A DNA stretch of 64,000 bases from Austwickia chelonae NBRC 105200 (lineage in GTDB: Bacteria; Actinomycetota; Actinomycetes; Actinomycetales; Dermatophilaceae): positions 62,001 through 126,000 of the forward strand of contig NZ_BAGZ01000008.1 of NCBI RefSeq assembly GCF_000298175.1. The letters run 5' to 3'. Shown here piece by piece: positions 1 to 8,534 of this stretch; positions within the stretch are counted from its first letter, which is position 1; each line of letters begins with the position of its first letter. The position numbers and the translations under genes were made by a program. The notes under the pieces are model-generated. The model ran no database searches, was not told the origin of the DNA, and saw nothing but the letters and a program-made list of their open reading frames with translations.

Positions 1-287
1 CACCGGGTTCCCCCTTGTTGGCGTCGACGGGACGGCTCTGGATGGCTCGCCAAATCTCTCGGGAAGCCGGATCGGCGCCCCCTCCGCGCTTTTCGTTCCG
101 AACGGCCGCCGCGGTACGAACCGCTTTCGACACAATCCCGAATTGCATAATCAGGTCGGGCGTCCGACTTGGTCAAGTCGGCCCGGGGCAATGGGGTACT
201 TCGCCGGACTTTTTTTGTGCAAAAGTGGTCGGGGATAACAGTCTCGGGCTGTATCAATGTCCGACTTCTTATGGCGAGGCTGAGTTG
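1..287. other. 5' edge of window, upstream region of the Fur-family gene
   Basis: No convincing gene is seen. A 7-bp hairpin (CCGACTT, loop GGTC, AAGTCGG) lies at 164-181 and the stretch is A+T-richer towards the Fur start, so it most likely holds the promoter and leader of the next gene. An open frame runs through it in the same frame as the regulator, but it lacks family similarity and good codon usage. Confidence 0.5.
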
Positions 288-785
288 ATGCTGGACGATC
301 CGGTACCGGGGACCCGTGGGCTTCCCGTCGAGGAGGTCGCAGAGGTCCTGCGGTCCCGGGGATTACGGATGACTTCCCAACGGGAACGTGTGCTGCGTGC
401 CGTGGCCCGGTTGGTGCACGGCACTCCCGAGGAGGTGTCGGCGATGGTGAACGCCGACGGCGGGTCCTTGATGCCTCCGTCGACGGTGTATCGCAACCTG
501 GACACCCTGGAACGGATCGGGGCGGTCTCCCGTACACAGTTGGGGAAACGCGCGCCGTCCTACCATCTGGCGTCCCACGGCGATCACGTGCACGTGGTCT
601 GTTCGTGTTGCCGCGAGGTCGGGGAAGCACCTGTCGACGGTGCCCGGGCCTTCGCCGCCGCGGTGGAGGAGGCTTCAGGGTTCGTGGTGGACCTGCGTCA
701 TATGGCGGTGCAGGGCTGGTGTGCCGAGTGCGCGCCCGAGGTGGGTCACCGATCGACCTGGGGCGTGAGGAGCGAGGAGAGATGA
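288..785 (+). CDS. Fur-family metal-dependent transcriptional regulator
   Basis: Cytosolic zinc- or iron-responsive repressor of the Fur/Zur/PerR family, 165 aa, the usual family length. The winged helix covers about residues 12-95, with HGTPEEV at 44-50 and the recognition helix STVYRNLDTLERIGAV at 65-80. The dimerisation half carries a His/Asp-rich stretch (HGDHVHVV, 97-104) and two CxxC pairs (Cys105/Cys108 and Cys145/Cys148) that form the structural zinc site. I chose ATG 288 because GCGAGG sits 8 bases upstream and because the open frame further upstream has no family similarity; TTG 285 is an alternative. Its stop overlaps the start of the ygfZ gene (ATGA), so the two are co-transcribed. 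The metal specificity (Zur-like or Fur-like) cannot be read from the sequence. Confidence 0.9.
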   Translation: MLDDPVPGTRGLPVEEVAEVLRSRGLRMTSQRERVLRAVARLVHGTPEEVSAMVNADGGSLMPPSTVYRNLDTLERIGAVSRTQLGKRAPSYHLASHGDHVHVVCSCCREVGEAPVDGARAFAAAVEEASGFVVDLRHMAVQGWCAECAPEVGHRSTWGVRSEER

Positions 786-1795
786 CGAGTTCACCGTTCA
801 TGGAGGTATCAGGTGCGGTGGCAGCGTCCGGTCCGGACGTCGGGGTCGCCGCCCACTACGGAGACCCTGCCCGTGAACAAAGACGTCTTCTGGACGGGAC
901 GGCCGTGGTGGACCTGTCCCACCGGGGCGTGGTCACGGTGTCCGGTCCGGACCGTCTCAGCTGGTTGCACTCGTTGACGACCCAGCATCTGACCGAACTG
1001 CCGGCGCGACGCTCGACGGAGACCCTGGTGCTCAGCCCGAAGGGTCATGTGGAACACGCGCTCCATCTGGTGGACGACGGGGAGCGGTCGTGGATCACGG
1101 TCGAACCGGGGGCCGTGTCGGCGTTGGTGTCCTGGCTGGACCGGATGCGGTTCATGTTGCGGGTCGAGGTGACCGATCGGTCCGCGGAGTATGCGGTGCT
1201 GGGTGAGCCGTGTGATCGGGAGGGCACGGCGGAGGAAGCTCCGACCTGGCGTGACCCCTGGCCGGGCCCGGTGGGTAGGACGGCCTGTTACGGGCCGGAG
1301 GAGGCGCATCCGGGGGCGGAGCGGGCCTGGCGGGAAGTGATCGTCCCTCGGGCTTCCCTGGTCGAGGCGGTGGCTGGGCGTCCTCTGGCTGGTGTCTGGG
1401 CCGCGGAGGCGCTCCGGATCGCGGCGTGGCGCCCCCGGGCTGCCTGTGAGGTCGACCATCGCACGATCGTGCACGAGCTGGATTGGCTCCGGACGGCGGT
1501 GCACCTGCAGAAGGGCTGTTATCGCGGCCAGGAGACGGTGGCGCGGGTGCACAACCTGGGCCGTCCTCCTCGACGGTTGGTCTTCTGTCATGTCGACGGT
1601 TCGGAGCACGTCCTGCCCGAGCCCGGTGCCGAGCTGTCCTTCGGTGGACGGACGGTGGGGCGACTCACGAGCATCGCCCGGCATGTCGAGGACGGTCCCG
1701 TCGCGTTGGCCGTGGTGAAGCGTTCGGTGCCGGTCGACGCGGTGCTTGTCGCCGGGGGGACGACCGTCGCACAGACGACGATCGTGCGACCCTGA
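782..1795 (+). CDS. ygfZ: YgfZ/GcvT-like folate-binding protein (CAF17 family)
   Basis: Folate-binding protein related to the glycine-cleavage T protein; family members support assembly or repair of Fe-S clusters in the cytosol. The protein is 337 aa. The diagnostic signature K-G-C-Y-x-G-Q-E is present as KGCYRGQETVARVHN starting at Lys244, with the conserved Cys246. The N-terminal half carries the GcvT-like stretch ending in the motif LSWLHSLTTQ. The start ATG 782 overlaps the stop of the Fur-family gene by the ATGA arrangement, so translation is probably coupled. An in-frame extension back to 605 exists but lies inside the preceding gene. A Fur-family gene beside ygfZ is a common actinobacterial pairing and hints that metal or Fe-S status links the two. 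Confidence 0.9.
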   Translation: MTSSPFMEVSGAVAASGPDVGVAAHYGDPAREQRRLLDGTAVVDLSHRGVVTVSGPDRLSWLHSLTTQHLTELPARRSTETLVLSPKGHVEHALHLVDDGERSWITVEPGAVSALVSWLDRMRFMLRVEVTDRSAEYAVLGEPCDREGTAEEAPTWRDPWPGPVGRTACYGPEEAHPGAERAWREVIVPRASLVEAVAGRPLAGVWAAEALRIAAWRPRAACEVDHRTIVHELDWLRTAVHLQKGCYRGQETVARVHNLGRPPRRLVFCHVDGSEHVLPEPGAELSFGGRTVGRLTSIARHVEDGPVALAVVKRSVPVDAVLVAGGTTVAQTTIVRP

Positions 1796-1918
1796 AAAGT
1801 CTTCCGGCCGAGTACTTTCCATAGGAAAGCCGATCTTCGGGCCATGCGGGGCCGAACGTGTCCAAGATCGCAGCCCAGGTGCTTGCTGGCCGCTTATCCG
1901 GGTTAGCAGACTGACACC

Positions 1919-3406
1919 ATGAGCACATCCACGACTCCCAGCACCAGGATGCGAGAGTTGGGTGCTTTTCTCCGGCAACAGCGCACCGCCGCGGACCTGT
2001 CCGTCCGACAACTCTCTGCACTCACGGGGATCAGCAACCCCTATCTGTCCCAGATCGAACGAGGCCTGCGTCGGCCGAGCGCCGAGATCCTCCAACAGAT
2101 CGCCCAGGGGCTCTCCCTCTCGGCGGAGACCCTTTACGTCCGTGCGGGACTGCTCCAGGCGACCCGGGACTCTGAGAGCGCGGACACCTCTCGGGCGATC
2201 CGTGCCGATCCGCGGCTGGACATCATCCAACGTCGTGCCATGCTCGAGGCATACGCCCGGATCATCGGCGAACCGCCGTACGACAGGGCAGCAGCACCGG
2301 TGCAACCGTCGAAGGCGGCGACCGAGTGCCCTGCCGACGAGGACCTGTTCCCGGAGGGGAACCGCTACGTACCCCAGGAGGACCGCATGAATGCCCCAGG
2401 ATCGAAAGGTGCGCCTTCTCGCGCATCCACCGAGATCTCCGCGTTGACCCCGATCTACGTGATGCTCGGCGCCTCGGATCTGGCCGTGGAGAAGCTGCGC
2501 GAACTCGGCGCCAAAGCGGCCAAGGACGCCGAGGAGAGTATCGACGGTCTCCAACAGAAAGCCGGGAACGATCTCGCCAAGGTCGTCGAGGGCGCCAAAC
2601 AGGTGCCCCACCTGGCACTCAACCAGGCCTTGGAGATGATGGCCCGCAGCCGGCAGCATTACACCGACCTGGCCGAGCGTGGACGTTCGGTGGATCTCAC
2701 CGGGCAGGCCACCACCACCGCATTGGGGCTCATGCAACAGGCCACCGACCTGGTCGGACGGGGGCGTTCCCAGGCCGAGCACGTCGTCGAACAAGGCCGG
2801 ACCGAGGCCGAACGCCGGGTCGACAAGACCCGCAAAGCGGCTCTGCGGACCGGGCAGGCCGCAGTCCACCAGGCCGGTGCGGTCGTCGACCAGGCCTCCC
2901 ATGTCGTCGAGGCCGTCACCCACGCCGGCCGTCGTGCCGTCGACGAAGCGGTGGACACCGTCGACTCGGCTGTCGCCGCGCCGGTGCGTAAACCGACGGC
3001 CCGCCGTCGGCGCTCACCGGGCAGCACGGCCGCGACCGCATCCCCGGCGGCATCGCCCGCGGCGTCCCCGGTCGTGCAGACCGCATCCGTCCCCGCGGAC
3101 GAGAAGAAGAGCGACTCCCCGTCGGCGCGCCCCACGAAGAAGGCCACTGCCCGCCGGAGCAGTACGGCCACGAGCCGCACGACTGGCGGGGAACGTCGGG
3201 CGAGCACCCGTACCCCGGCGAAGCGGACGGAACGTAAGACGACGGCCCGTAAGGCGACGACCCGCCGCACGGCGGCATCTCCGTCCGACATGCCGGCGAC
3301 GGCGGCGGTGCCTCCTCCGCCCAGCGGGGAGGTCGTCGCCGAGGCGGCCAAGAACAGCCAGCCCGGTTCGTCGCCGAGCGCGCAGCTCCCACCGCACGGG
3401 GCATGA
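1919..3406 (+). CDS. XRE-type regulator fused in frame to a heparin-binding-haemagglutinin-like protein
   Basis: One uninterrupted 495-aa frame. Residues about 10-65 are a helix-turn-helix of the XRE/Cro family (ISNPYLSQIERGLRRPS). From about residue 157 the protein changes: an Ala/Glu/Lys-rich stretch (LAVEKLRELGAKAAKDAEES and onward to ~345) predicts long helices or coiled coil, followed by an Arg/Ala/Thr/Pro-rich basic tail (~350-460). This is the layout of mycobacterial HbhA, whose basic tail binds heparan sulphate. In Mycobacterium the XRE gene (Rv0474) and hbhA (Rv0475) are separate neighbours; here they read as one. A strong Shine-Dalgarno (CAGGAGG, 2375-2381) lies 5 bases before an in-frame ATG at 2387, so a separate 339-aa HbhA-like protein may also be made. 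Confidence 0.75.
   Translation: MSTSTTPSTRMRELGAFLRQQRTAADLSVRQLSALTGISNPYLSQIERGLRRPSAEILQQIAQGLSLSAETLYVRAGLLQATRDSESADTSRAIRADPRLDIIQRRAMLEAYARIIGEPPYDRAAAPVQPSKAATECPADEDLFPEGNRYVPQEDRMNAPGSKGAPSRASTEISALTPIYVMLGASDLAVEKLRELGAKAAKDAEESIDGLQQKAGNDLAKVVEGAKQVPHLALNQALEMMARSRQHYTDLAERGRSVDLTGQATTTALGLMQQATDLVGRGRSQAEHVVEQGRTEAERRVDKTRKAALRTGQAAVHQAGAVVDQASHVVEAVTHAGRRAVDEAVDTVDSAVAAPVRKPTARRRRSPGSTAATASPAASPAASPVVQTASVPADEKKSDSPSARPTKKATARRSSTATSRTTGGERRASTRTPAKRTERKTTARKATTRRTAASPSDMPATAAVPPPPSGEVVAEAAKNSQPGSSPSAQLPPHGA
2375..2389 (+). promoter_or_regulatory. Internal Shine-Dalgarno and ATG inside the XRE/HbhA-like frame
   Basis: CAGGAGG at 2375-2381 is followed by 5 bases and ATG at 2387-2389, in frame with the surrounding gene. 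It sits exactly at the border between the HTH part and the HbhA-like part. This looks like the start of an independently translated protein rather than a chance match, because the site and the domain border coincide. Confidence 0.6.
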
Positions 3407-3426
3407 CCGTTCGCACGGATATCGCG

Positions 3427-3460
3427 GCGGGGCCGGGACACATGGCTGTCCCGGCCCCGC
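3427..3460. terminator. 14-bp hairpin after the XRE/HbhA-like gene
   Basis: GCGGGGCCGGGACA at 3427-3440 pairs perfectly with TGTCCCGGCCCCGC at 3447-3460 across a 6-base loop. There is no T-run, as is usual in high-G+C actinobacteria. It separates the regulator gene from dtd. Confidence 0.7.
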
Positions 3461-3505
3461 AGTACGCTCACCGTCGAGCGATGTCGTCGTGAGCGGAGGT
3501 CGTCG

Positions 3506-3931
3506 ATGAGAGCCGTCCTGCAACGGGTCACCCGCGCCGCGGTGCGGGTCGACGGCGAAGTGGTGGGATCGGTGGACCGTGCGGGGCTGGTGGCCTTGCT
3601 GGCGGTCAATCGTGAGGACGGTTCCGACCAGGCTGCGGCGATGGCCCGCAAGATCGCAGGCCTGCGGATCCTCCACGGCGAGCTCTCCTGCGCCCAGGCC
3701 GGGGCCCCGGTCCTGCTGATCAGTCAGTTCACCCTGTACGGGGACACCCGGAAAGGGCGCCGGCCGTCCTGGTCCGCTGCCGCTCCGGGGGAGCAGGCCG
3801 AGCCGGTGGTGGCCGCGGTCGCCCGGGAGCTGCGGGCTCAGGGCATCGAAGTGGCGACGGGTGTCTTCGGGGCCGACATGCAGGTCGAACTGGTCAACGA
3901 CGGGCCGTTCACGGTCATCGTGGAGATCTGA
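3506..3931 (+). CDS. dtd: D-aminoacyl-tRNA deacylase
   Basis: Cytosolic editing enzyme that hydrolyses D-amino acids (D-Tyr and others) from tRNA. The 141-aa length is typical of bacterial DTD. The family motifs are visible: SQFTLYGDTRKGRRPSW in the middle (the SQFTLYG active-site strand) and NDGPFT near the C-terminus, matching the NxGPxT motif that forms the cross-subunit pocket. The start ATG 3506 follows GGAGG (3494-3498) at a normal distance. It follows a strong hairpin terminator and precedes the DUF2516 gene by 65 bases, so it may head the dtd-DUF2516-hydrolase unit. Confidence 0.95.
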   Translation: MRAVLQRVTRAAVRVDGEVVGSVDRAGLVALLAVNREDGSDQAAAMARKIAGLRILHGELSCAQAGAPVLLISQFTLYGDTRKGRRPSWSAAAPGEQAEPVVAAVARELRAQGIEVATGVFGADMQVELVNDGPFTVIVEI

Positions 3932-3996
3932 CCCGCGACCGAGGCCTTGCACTGCAGTTTCGACGGTCTGCCTCCGGCTCCCCGTACGCTGGGTGC

Positions 3997-4332
3997 ATGA
4001 TCCAATCGCTGTACAGCGCCCAGGCCTGGGTGATCCTGTTGCTGGGCGTGGCCGCTCTCGCGATGGAGGTCTTCGCCTTCGTCGAGGCGATCCGTTATCC
4101 GGCGGCCACATATTCCGCGGCAGGCAAGCTCACGAAGGCCGCCTGGGTCGGTATCACCGGCGTGGCCGTCCTCGTGGGTTTCGCAGGAGTGCAACGGGTT
4201 TTCGGGATCGGCCTGTTGGCGGTGGTCGCCGCGGGAGTCTTCCTCGCAGATGTCCGCCCGGCGATCCGTCAGTACCACCGGCCCCGCGGTCGGGGTGGGG
4301 CTTCGGGGCACGGTCCGTACGGTTCGTGGTGA
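3997..4332 (+). CDS. DUF2516 family membrane protein
   Basis: Small integral membrane protein of 111 aa, of the actinobacterial DUF2516 family; function unknown. Hydrophobic segments occupy about residues 10-32 (WVILLLGVAALAMEVFAFVE), 50-66 (VGITGVAVLVGFAGV) and 68-85 (FGIGLLAVVAAGVFLADV), followed by a short basic, cytosolic-looking tail. In other actinobacteria this gene commonly sits beside a hydrolase or regulator. Here its stop overlaps the GTG start of the alpha/beta hydrolase, which suggests co-translation. Confidence 0.8.
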   Translation: MIQSLYSAQAWVILLLGVAALAMEVFAFVEAIRYPAATYSAAGKLTKAAWVGITGVAVLVGFAGVQRVFGIGLLAVVAAGVFLADVRPAIRQYHRPRGRGGASGHGPYGSW

Positions 4333-5198
4333 CCGCGTCGCTGCCCGCCCGGCATCGTCCCGCCGCTCCCGCGCAGGTGGAGTGGTGTGCGTTCGGGGAA
4401 GGACGGCCGACCACGGTGGTCGCCCATGGTCTGGGCGAATCGATCGCGACGACGAGGCCTTTCGCATCGGGTGTGCCGGGGCGGAAGGTCTTCTTCCATT
4501 TCCGTGGGCACGGCGCTTCGGTCGCGCCACCGGGCCCCTGGACCTATCTCGACCTGGCGGACGACCTGATGTCCGTCGTCGGGCGGTGCGGTGCGGATCG
4601 GGTCCTGGGCGTCAGTATGGGGGCAGGCGCTGTCTGTGCGGCTCTGGCCCGTGACCCCTCCTGCTTCGCCCGGGCGGTGCTGATGTTGCCCGCTGTGCTG
4701 GACCGGGCGCGGGACGAGACCTTGGTGAGACGGTCGACGGATTTCGCCGAGCTGCTCGAGTCCGGCGACCCGGATCGGGTGGCCGCGGCTCTGGTCACCG
4801 AGCACGCCGGGTCGGGGGCAGTTCCGGGAGAGCGTCATCGGTGGGCCGAGGCTCAGGCCCGTTGGTTGTTGGATTCCACCGGGGTCGTCCGGGCCTTGCG
4901 TGAGCTGCCGTGCCGGACCGCTGTCGCCGATCGGGCGGAGTTGTCCTCCGTGCGTGTGCCGGTGCTGGTCGTCGCCCAGGAGGACGACCCGGTGCATCCT
5001 GTCTCGGTGGCTGGAGAACTCGCCGAGATCCTGCCTGGTGCGCACCTGGAAGTCTTCCCCCCGGGTGGGTTGTTGTGGGCTCACCGCGTTAAGCTGAGGG
5101 CCGTCGTCGGAGAATTCCTAGGGGATAATCCCCAGGTCGTGGGGCCCCAAGGCAGCGGCCGAACACCTGAGAGGACTGCACGTGACCAACCTGGATGA
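4326..5198 (+). CDS. Alpha/beta hydrolase
   Basis: Predicted serine hydrolase with the alpha/beta fold, 290 aa, cytosolic (no signal peptide). The oxyanion region is at VVAHGLGES, the nucleophile elbow is GVSMGAG (GxSxG), the acid is probably in AQEDDPVHPV and the catalytic His in LLWAHRV near the C-terminus. The substrate cannot be inferred. No ATG is available at the family boundary; GTG 4326 or GTG 4329 overlaps the stop of the DUF2516 gene, so the start is assigned by that overlap. The C-terminal 17 bases overlap the start of the following cupin gene, which reads in another frame, so the three genes appear to be translationally linked. Confidence 0.85.
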   Translation: MVTASLPARHRPAAPAQVEWCAFGEGRPTTVVAHGLGESIATTRPFASGVPGRKVFFHFRGHGASVAPPGPWTYLDLADDLMSVVGRCGADRVLGVSMGAGAVCAALARDPSCFARAVLMLPAVLDRARDETLVRRSTDFAELLESGDPDRVAAALVTEHAGSGAVPGERHRWAEAQARWLLDSTGVVRALRELPCRTAVADRAELSSVRVPVLVVAQEDDPVHPVSVAGELAEILPGAHLEVFPPGGLLWAHRVKLRAVVGEFLGDNPQVVGPQGSGRTPERTARDQPG

Positions 5199-5553
5199 CC
5201 GTCGAGCAGACGTTTTCAGCGTCGAGCGCCCCTGGGGTGACTTCCGCAGCTTCTGCCAGAACGAACGTGCCACCGTCAAAGTGATCACGGTCAACCCGGG
5301 GCAGCGCCTTTCCTTGCAGACCCACGCGCAGCGGGCCGAGATGTGGACGGTCCTCGATGCCGCGCCGTTGGAGGTCACCGTCGGTGAACGCACCTGGAGT
5401 GCCGAGCAGGGCGAGTTGATCTGGGTTCCCCAGGGCGCCGTGCACCGGATGGCGAACACGGGCGACCGGCCCGCCAGGATCCTCGAGGTAGGTTTCGGCC
5501 ACTTCGACGAGGAGGACATCGTCCGCATCGAGGACGACTACGCACGCGACTGA
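5182..5553 (+). CDS. Cupin-domain protein resembling type II phosphomannose isomerase C-terminus
   Basis: A single cupin of 123 aa with the features of the C-terminal isomerase domain of ManC/AlgA-type (type II) mannose-6-phosphate isomerases: VERPWGDFRSF at the N-terminus, then PGQRLSLQTHAQRAEMWTVL with the metal-binding His, and WVPQGAVHRMANTG as the second cupin motif. It lacks the nucleotidyltransferase half found in bifunctional ManC. It may interconvert mannose-6-P and fructose-6-P or bind another sugar phosphate. The GTG start at 5182 is preceded by GAGAGGA and overlaps the end of the hydrolase gene. Confidence 0.75.
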   Translation: MTNLDDRRADVFSVERPWGDFRSFCQNERATVKVITVNPGQRLSLQTHAQRAEMWTVLDAAPLEVTVGERTWSAEQGELIWVPQGAVHRMANTGDRPARILEVGFGHFDEEDIVRIEDDYARD

Positions 5554-5568
5554 GACCGAATACGTACC

Positions 5569-5610
5569 GACGGCGGCGGACCTGTGACGAAGGACAGGTC
5601 CGCCGCCGTC
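5569..5610. terminator. Bidirectional 17-bp hairpin between convergent genes
   Basis: GACGGCGGCGGACCTGT (5569-5585) pairs perfectly with 5594-5610 over an 8-base loop. It lies between the cupin gene (+) and the methyltransferase gene (-), so it can end transcription from both sides. Confidence 0.8.
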
Positions 5611-5617
5611 CGGTTCG

Positions 5618-6394
5618 TCAGGCAGGACACACCGCATCCCATCGCACGGTGAGCTCGCCCAGCCGCCACCGTCGTGGCCCGTCGGCCAGTGGCCACCCTG
5701 CCGCTCTCATCTGATGTGCGGTGGCGACCATCCGCTGGCGGCGTCCGTAGGAGGCCAGGGGGGCCTGGTGAGCCCAGGCGGCGTCGAGCGCCTGCAGATA
5801 GGTGTGGATCCGCTCGCCGGGGACATTGCGGTGGATGAGGGACTTGGGCAGTCGATCCGCCACATCGGACGGCCGGTCGAAGGCCCCGAAGTTCATCGAC
5901 AGGGTCAACGATTGCGGGCCCTGCCGGGTGACGGCGACCCAGGTGGCTCGTCGTCCGATCTCGTCGCAGGTGCCGTCGATCAGAAGGCCGCGGGGAGTCA
6001 GCCGTGCGCACAACATCTCCCAGGCCTGGGGGACATCGTCCTCGGCGTACTGCCGCAGGACGTTGAACGCCCGGATGACAGCGGCCCTGCTGTCACCCGG
6101 CAGGGGCACCTCGAAACCACCGACGCGGAATTCCAGCCCTTCCCCGGCCATCGGTGCGGCCACGGCGACCCGGGCAGGGTCGATCTCGACACCGACGACC
6201 GAGACCCGGTCGTGCGCTTTGCGCAGCCGGTCCCGTAACTCCACCGTGGTCACCGGGGAGGCACCGAATCCCAGATCGACCACCACCGGGTCGGAGGTGT
6301 CGTACAGGCGCCACCGCTGGGTCTGGGCGAGCCATCGGTCACAGCGTCTCAACCGGTTGGGATTCGTGGTCCCCCGGGTGATTGCACCCACCAT
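5618..6394 (-). CDS. Class I SAM-dependent methyltransferase-like protein
   Basis: Protein of 258 aa on the minus strand. Motif I of class I methyltransferases is VVVDLGFGASPVTTVEL, the acidic residue after strand 2 is in VVGVEIDPARV, and a later LLIDGTCDEIGRR may be motif IV. It begins with ATG 6394 (MVGAITRGTTNP); an in-frame extension upstream lacks good codon usage. The substrate is not recognisable; homologues in actinobacteria are annotated only as class I methyltransferases. It ends at the shared terminator and is divergent from mshA. Confidence 0.75.
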   Translation of the reverse strand: MVGAITRGTTNPNRLRRCDRWLAQTQRWRLYDTSDPVVVDLGFGASPVTTVELRDRLRKAHDRVSVVGVEIDPARVAVAAPMAGEGLEFRVGGFEVPLPGDSRAAVIRAFNVLRQYAEDDVPQAWEMLCARLTPRGLLIDGTCDEIGRRATWVAVTRQGPQSLTLSMNFGAFDRPSDVADRLPKSLIHRNVPGERIHTYLQALDAAWAHQAPLASYGRRQRMVATAHQMRAAGWPLADGPRRWRLGELTVRWDAVCPA

Positions 6395-6678
6395 CGTTCG
6401 CCTGCTCACCCGCACACGGTACGCCGCAGGTCCGGGCCGCTCGTTCCCCTCGCGCCTCGGCGGAGGCCATCGGGGTGGGATCTCGAGGTGCGATCGTGCG
6501 ATGCCTGGGGACCATCCGTCGAAAACACAGGAAACAGGACTCACCGTGGGGGAAGCACACAGGCTCCTGCAGCGTTGACAGGGCGATGACGTCTCGTCCG
6601 GAGGCGTGGAGGACGAGGGAACGGCACCGAGGGATCCCCTACGGGGGCCCGCAGGTGTCGTGGGTGAGAGGAGCGGCG

Positions 6679-7974
6679 TTGAGCCCGCAGATCGACCGGG
6701 TGGCGATGATCGCCGTACATACGTCACCACTGGCCACACCAGGTACGGGCGATGCCGGCGGGTTGAATGTCTACGTCTACAACAGTGCTGTGGAGATGGC
6801 CCGGCGAGGGGTCTGCGTGGAGGTCTTCACCCGTGCGACCGCCGGGGGGCAGGCGGATGTCGAGGTCGAACCCGGCGTACTGGTCAGGCACGTCCCGGCG
6901 GGACCCTACGAAGGACTCGCCAAGGAACAACTGCCGAGCCAGCTCTGTGCTTTCGCTGCCGGCGTGATGCAGGCCGTCGCCTCCCGTCCGGAGGGTCACT
7001 ACGACGTCGTCCATTCGCACTACTGGCTGTCGGGTCAGGTGGGCTGGCTGGCCGCCGAACGCTGGCAGGTGCCGCTGGTCCACACCATGCACACCATGGC
7101 CCGGGTGAAGAACAACCACCTGGCCGTCGGGGACCAGCCCGAACCGCAGGTCCGTGAGATCGGTGAGGTGCAGGTCACTGCGGTCGCGGACCGGCTCGTG
7201 GCCAATACCGACGCCGAGGCGGCCGAGCTCGTCGACCTGTACGAGGCCGACCCGGGCCGGGTGCGGGTGGTCAACCCGGGAGTGGACCTGCGTACTTTCC
7301 ACCCTGGGGATCGGGCGTACAGCAGGTCACTGCTGGGCATCGACCCGGACGAGATCTTGATCGCCTTCGTCGGACGTATCCAACCGTTGAAAGCGCCTGA
7401 CCTGTTGTTGGCCGCTGTCGCCGATCTGCTCTCCCGGCGGGAGGACCTCGGGGGGCGGCTGCGGGTCGTGGTCAACGGGGGGCCGAGCGGTAACGGGCTG
7501 GAGCGGCCCACCGCCTTGCAGGAGCTGGCCCAGGACCTGGGGATCACCGACCGGGTGATCTTCGAACGTCCCGGCCCTCGGGACAGGCTGGCCCATTGGT
7601 ATCGGGCCGCCGACCTGGTCGCGGTGCCCTCGCACAACGAATCCTTCGGTCTGGTGGCTCTGGAGGCTCAGGCCTGCGGGACCCCGGTGCTGGCTGCCGA
7701 CGTCGGTGGACTGCCTACTGCGGTCGGCGGCGGCGTCCTGGTGCCGGGGCACGAGGTGGAGCTGTGGTCCTGTCATCTCGAGGAGTTGGTGGACGACCGT
7801 GCCCGGCGGGAACGCCTGGGGGCGTTGGGCGTGGAACATGCGCGGTCCTTCGGCTGGCAGACGACCGCCGATCGGCTCCTGGGGGTCTACGAGGAGGCTG
7901 CGGCGAGCCGCCGGTCGGACACACTGGAGGCCTTGGCCCGGGCGAGTGCGCTCGCCCCGACACGGAGGAGCTGA
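6679..7974 (+). CDS. mshA: D-inositol-3-phosphate glycosyltransferase (mycothiol synthesis)
   Basis: GT4 retaining glycosyltransferase that joins GlcNAc from UDP-GlcNAc to 1L-myo-inositol-1-phosphate, the first step of mycothiol synthesis. The N-terminal signature AVHTSPLATPGTGDAGGLNV is the MshA hallmark, VVHSHYWLSG follows, and the nucleotide-sugar site NESFGLVALEAQACGTPV carries the GT4 E-x7-E pattern. I chose TTG 6679 because AGAGGAG lies 5 bases upstream; ATG 6586 would give a 31-residue extension, a size seen in some MshA proteins, but its codons are poor. The protein is about 431 aa. It is followed closely by the YbjN and gpmA genes, a common actinobacterial order. Confidence 0.92.
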   Translation: MSPQIDRVAMIAVHTSPLATPGTGDAGGLNVYVYNSAVEMARRGVCVEVFTRATAGGQADVEVEPGVLVRHVPAGPYEGLAKEQLPSQLCAFAAGVMQAVASRPEGHYDVVHSHYWLSGQVGWLAAERWQVPLVHTMHTMARVKNNHLAVGDQPEPQVREIGEVQVTAVADRLVANTDAEAAELVDLYEADPGRVRVVNPGVDLRTFHPGDRAYSRSLLGIDPDEILIAFVGRIQPLKAPDLLLAAVADLLSRREDLGGRLRVVVNGGPSGNGLERPTALQELAQDLGITDRVIFERPGPRDRLAHWYRAADLVAVPSHNESFGLVALEAQACGTPVLAADVGGLPTAVGGGVLVPGHEVELWSCHLEELVDDRARRERLGALGVEHARSFGWQTTADRLLGVYEEAAASRRSDTLEALARASALAPTRRS

Positions 7975-7982
7975 GACGGCGG

Positions 7983-8534
7983 GTGGAAGAGATACGTGCT
8001 GCAGCGGAGAAGGCGGTCCGTGAGTTCGCTCGGGAACAGGGGCTGGATGTCGAGGAGGGTTCTCGTCCGGGTGAACTCGTGGTGGTCCTCCCGGGGGAGC
8101 AGAAGCTGCGGACGGTGTGTTCGTTGCTGTTGGGCGTCGGCGACCTATCCCTCTCGGCGTTCGTGATCCGCCATCCCGACGAGAACCAGGCCGATTTCTT
8201 CCGGGAGCTGTTGCGGCGCAATCTACGGATGCCCGGCCTGGCCTATGCGGTGGATGTCCACGACGACGTCTACGTGGTGGGGCGGTTGCCCCTGGCGTCG
8301 GTGGACGTGCAGAGCGTCGACCGGCTGTTCGGGGTGGTCCTGGCTGCAGCAGATGGGGCGTTCAACGACCTGTTGTTGGCCGGTTTCCGGACGTCGATGC
8401 GCAAGGAGTGGGCCTGGCGGGTCGAGCGGGGGGAGTCGCTGCGCAATCTGGAGGCCTTCCGCGAGGAGCTCGTGGAGGCGAAGGACGGTGGTCCGGTTCC
8501 CTTCTCGGAGGGACCGAATAAACTGGGGCCATGA
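7983..8534 (+). CDS. YbjN-domain protein
   Basis: About 183 aa with the YbjN fold, a class I chaperone-like alpha/beta domain found widely in actinobacteria; precise role unknown. The recognisable core runs from [20 protein letters not shown] through [20 protein letters not shown] to [15 protein letters not shown] 7983 is chosen as start (GGAGGAG lies 12 bases upstream, a little far); there is no ATG in the right place. The gene is translationally coupled with gpmA (ATGA overlap at 8531-8534). The mshA-YbjN-gpmA order is conserved in related genomes, but I infer no functional link to mycothiol from that alone. Confidence 0.8.
   Translation: MEEIRAAAEKAVREFAREQGLDVEEGSRPGELVVVLPGEQKLRTVCSLLLGVGDLSLSAFVIRHPDENQADFFRELLRRNLRMPGLAYAVDVHDDVYVVGRLPLASVDVQSVDRLFGVVLAAADGAFNDLLLAGFRTSMRKEWAWRVERGESLRNLEAFREELVEAKDGGPVPFSEGPNKLGP

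Noticed and set aside
809-2923. 704-codon open frame on the minus strand
   Set aside because: It lies opposite ygfZ and the XRE/HbhA-like gene and arises from the G+C-rich codon bias of those genes; it shows no domain.
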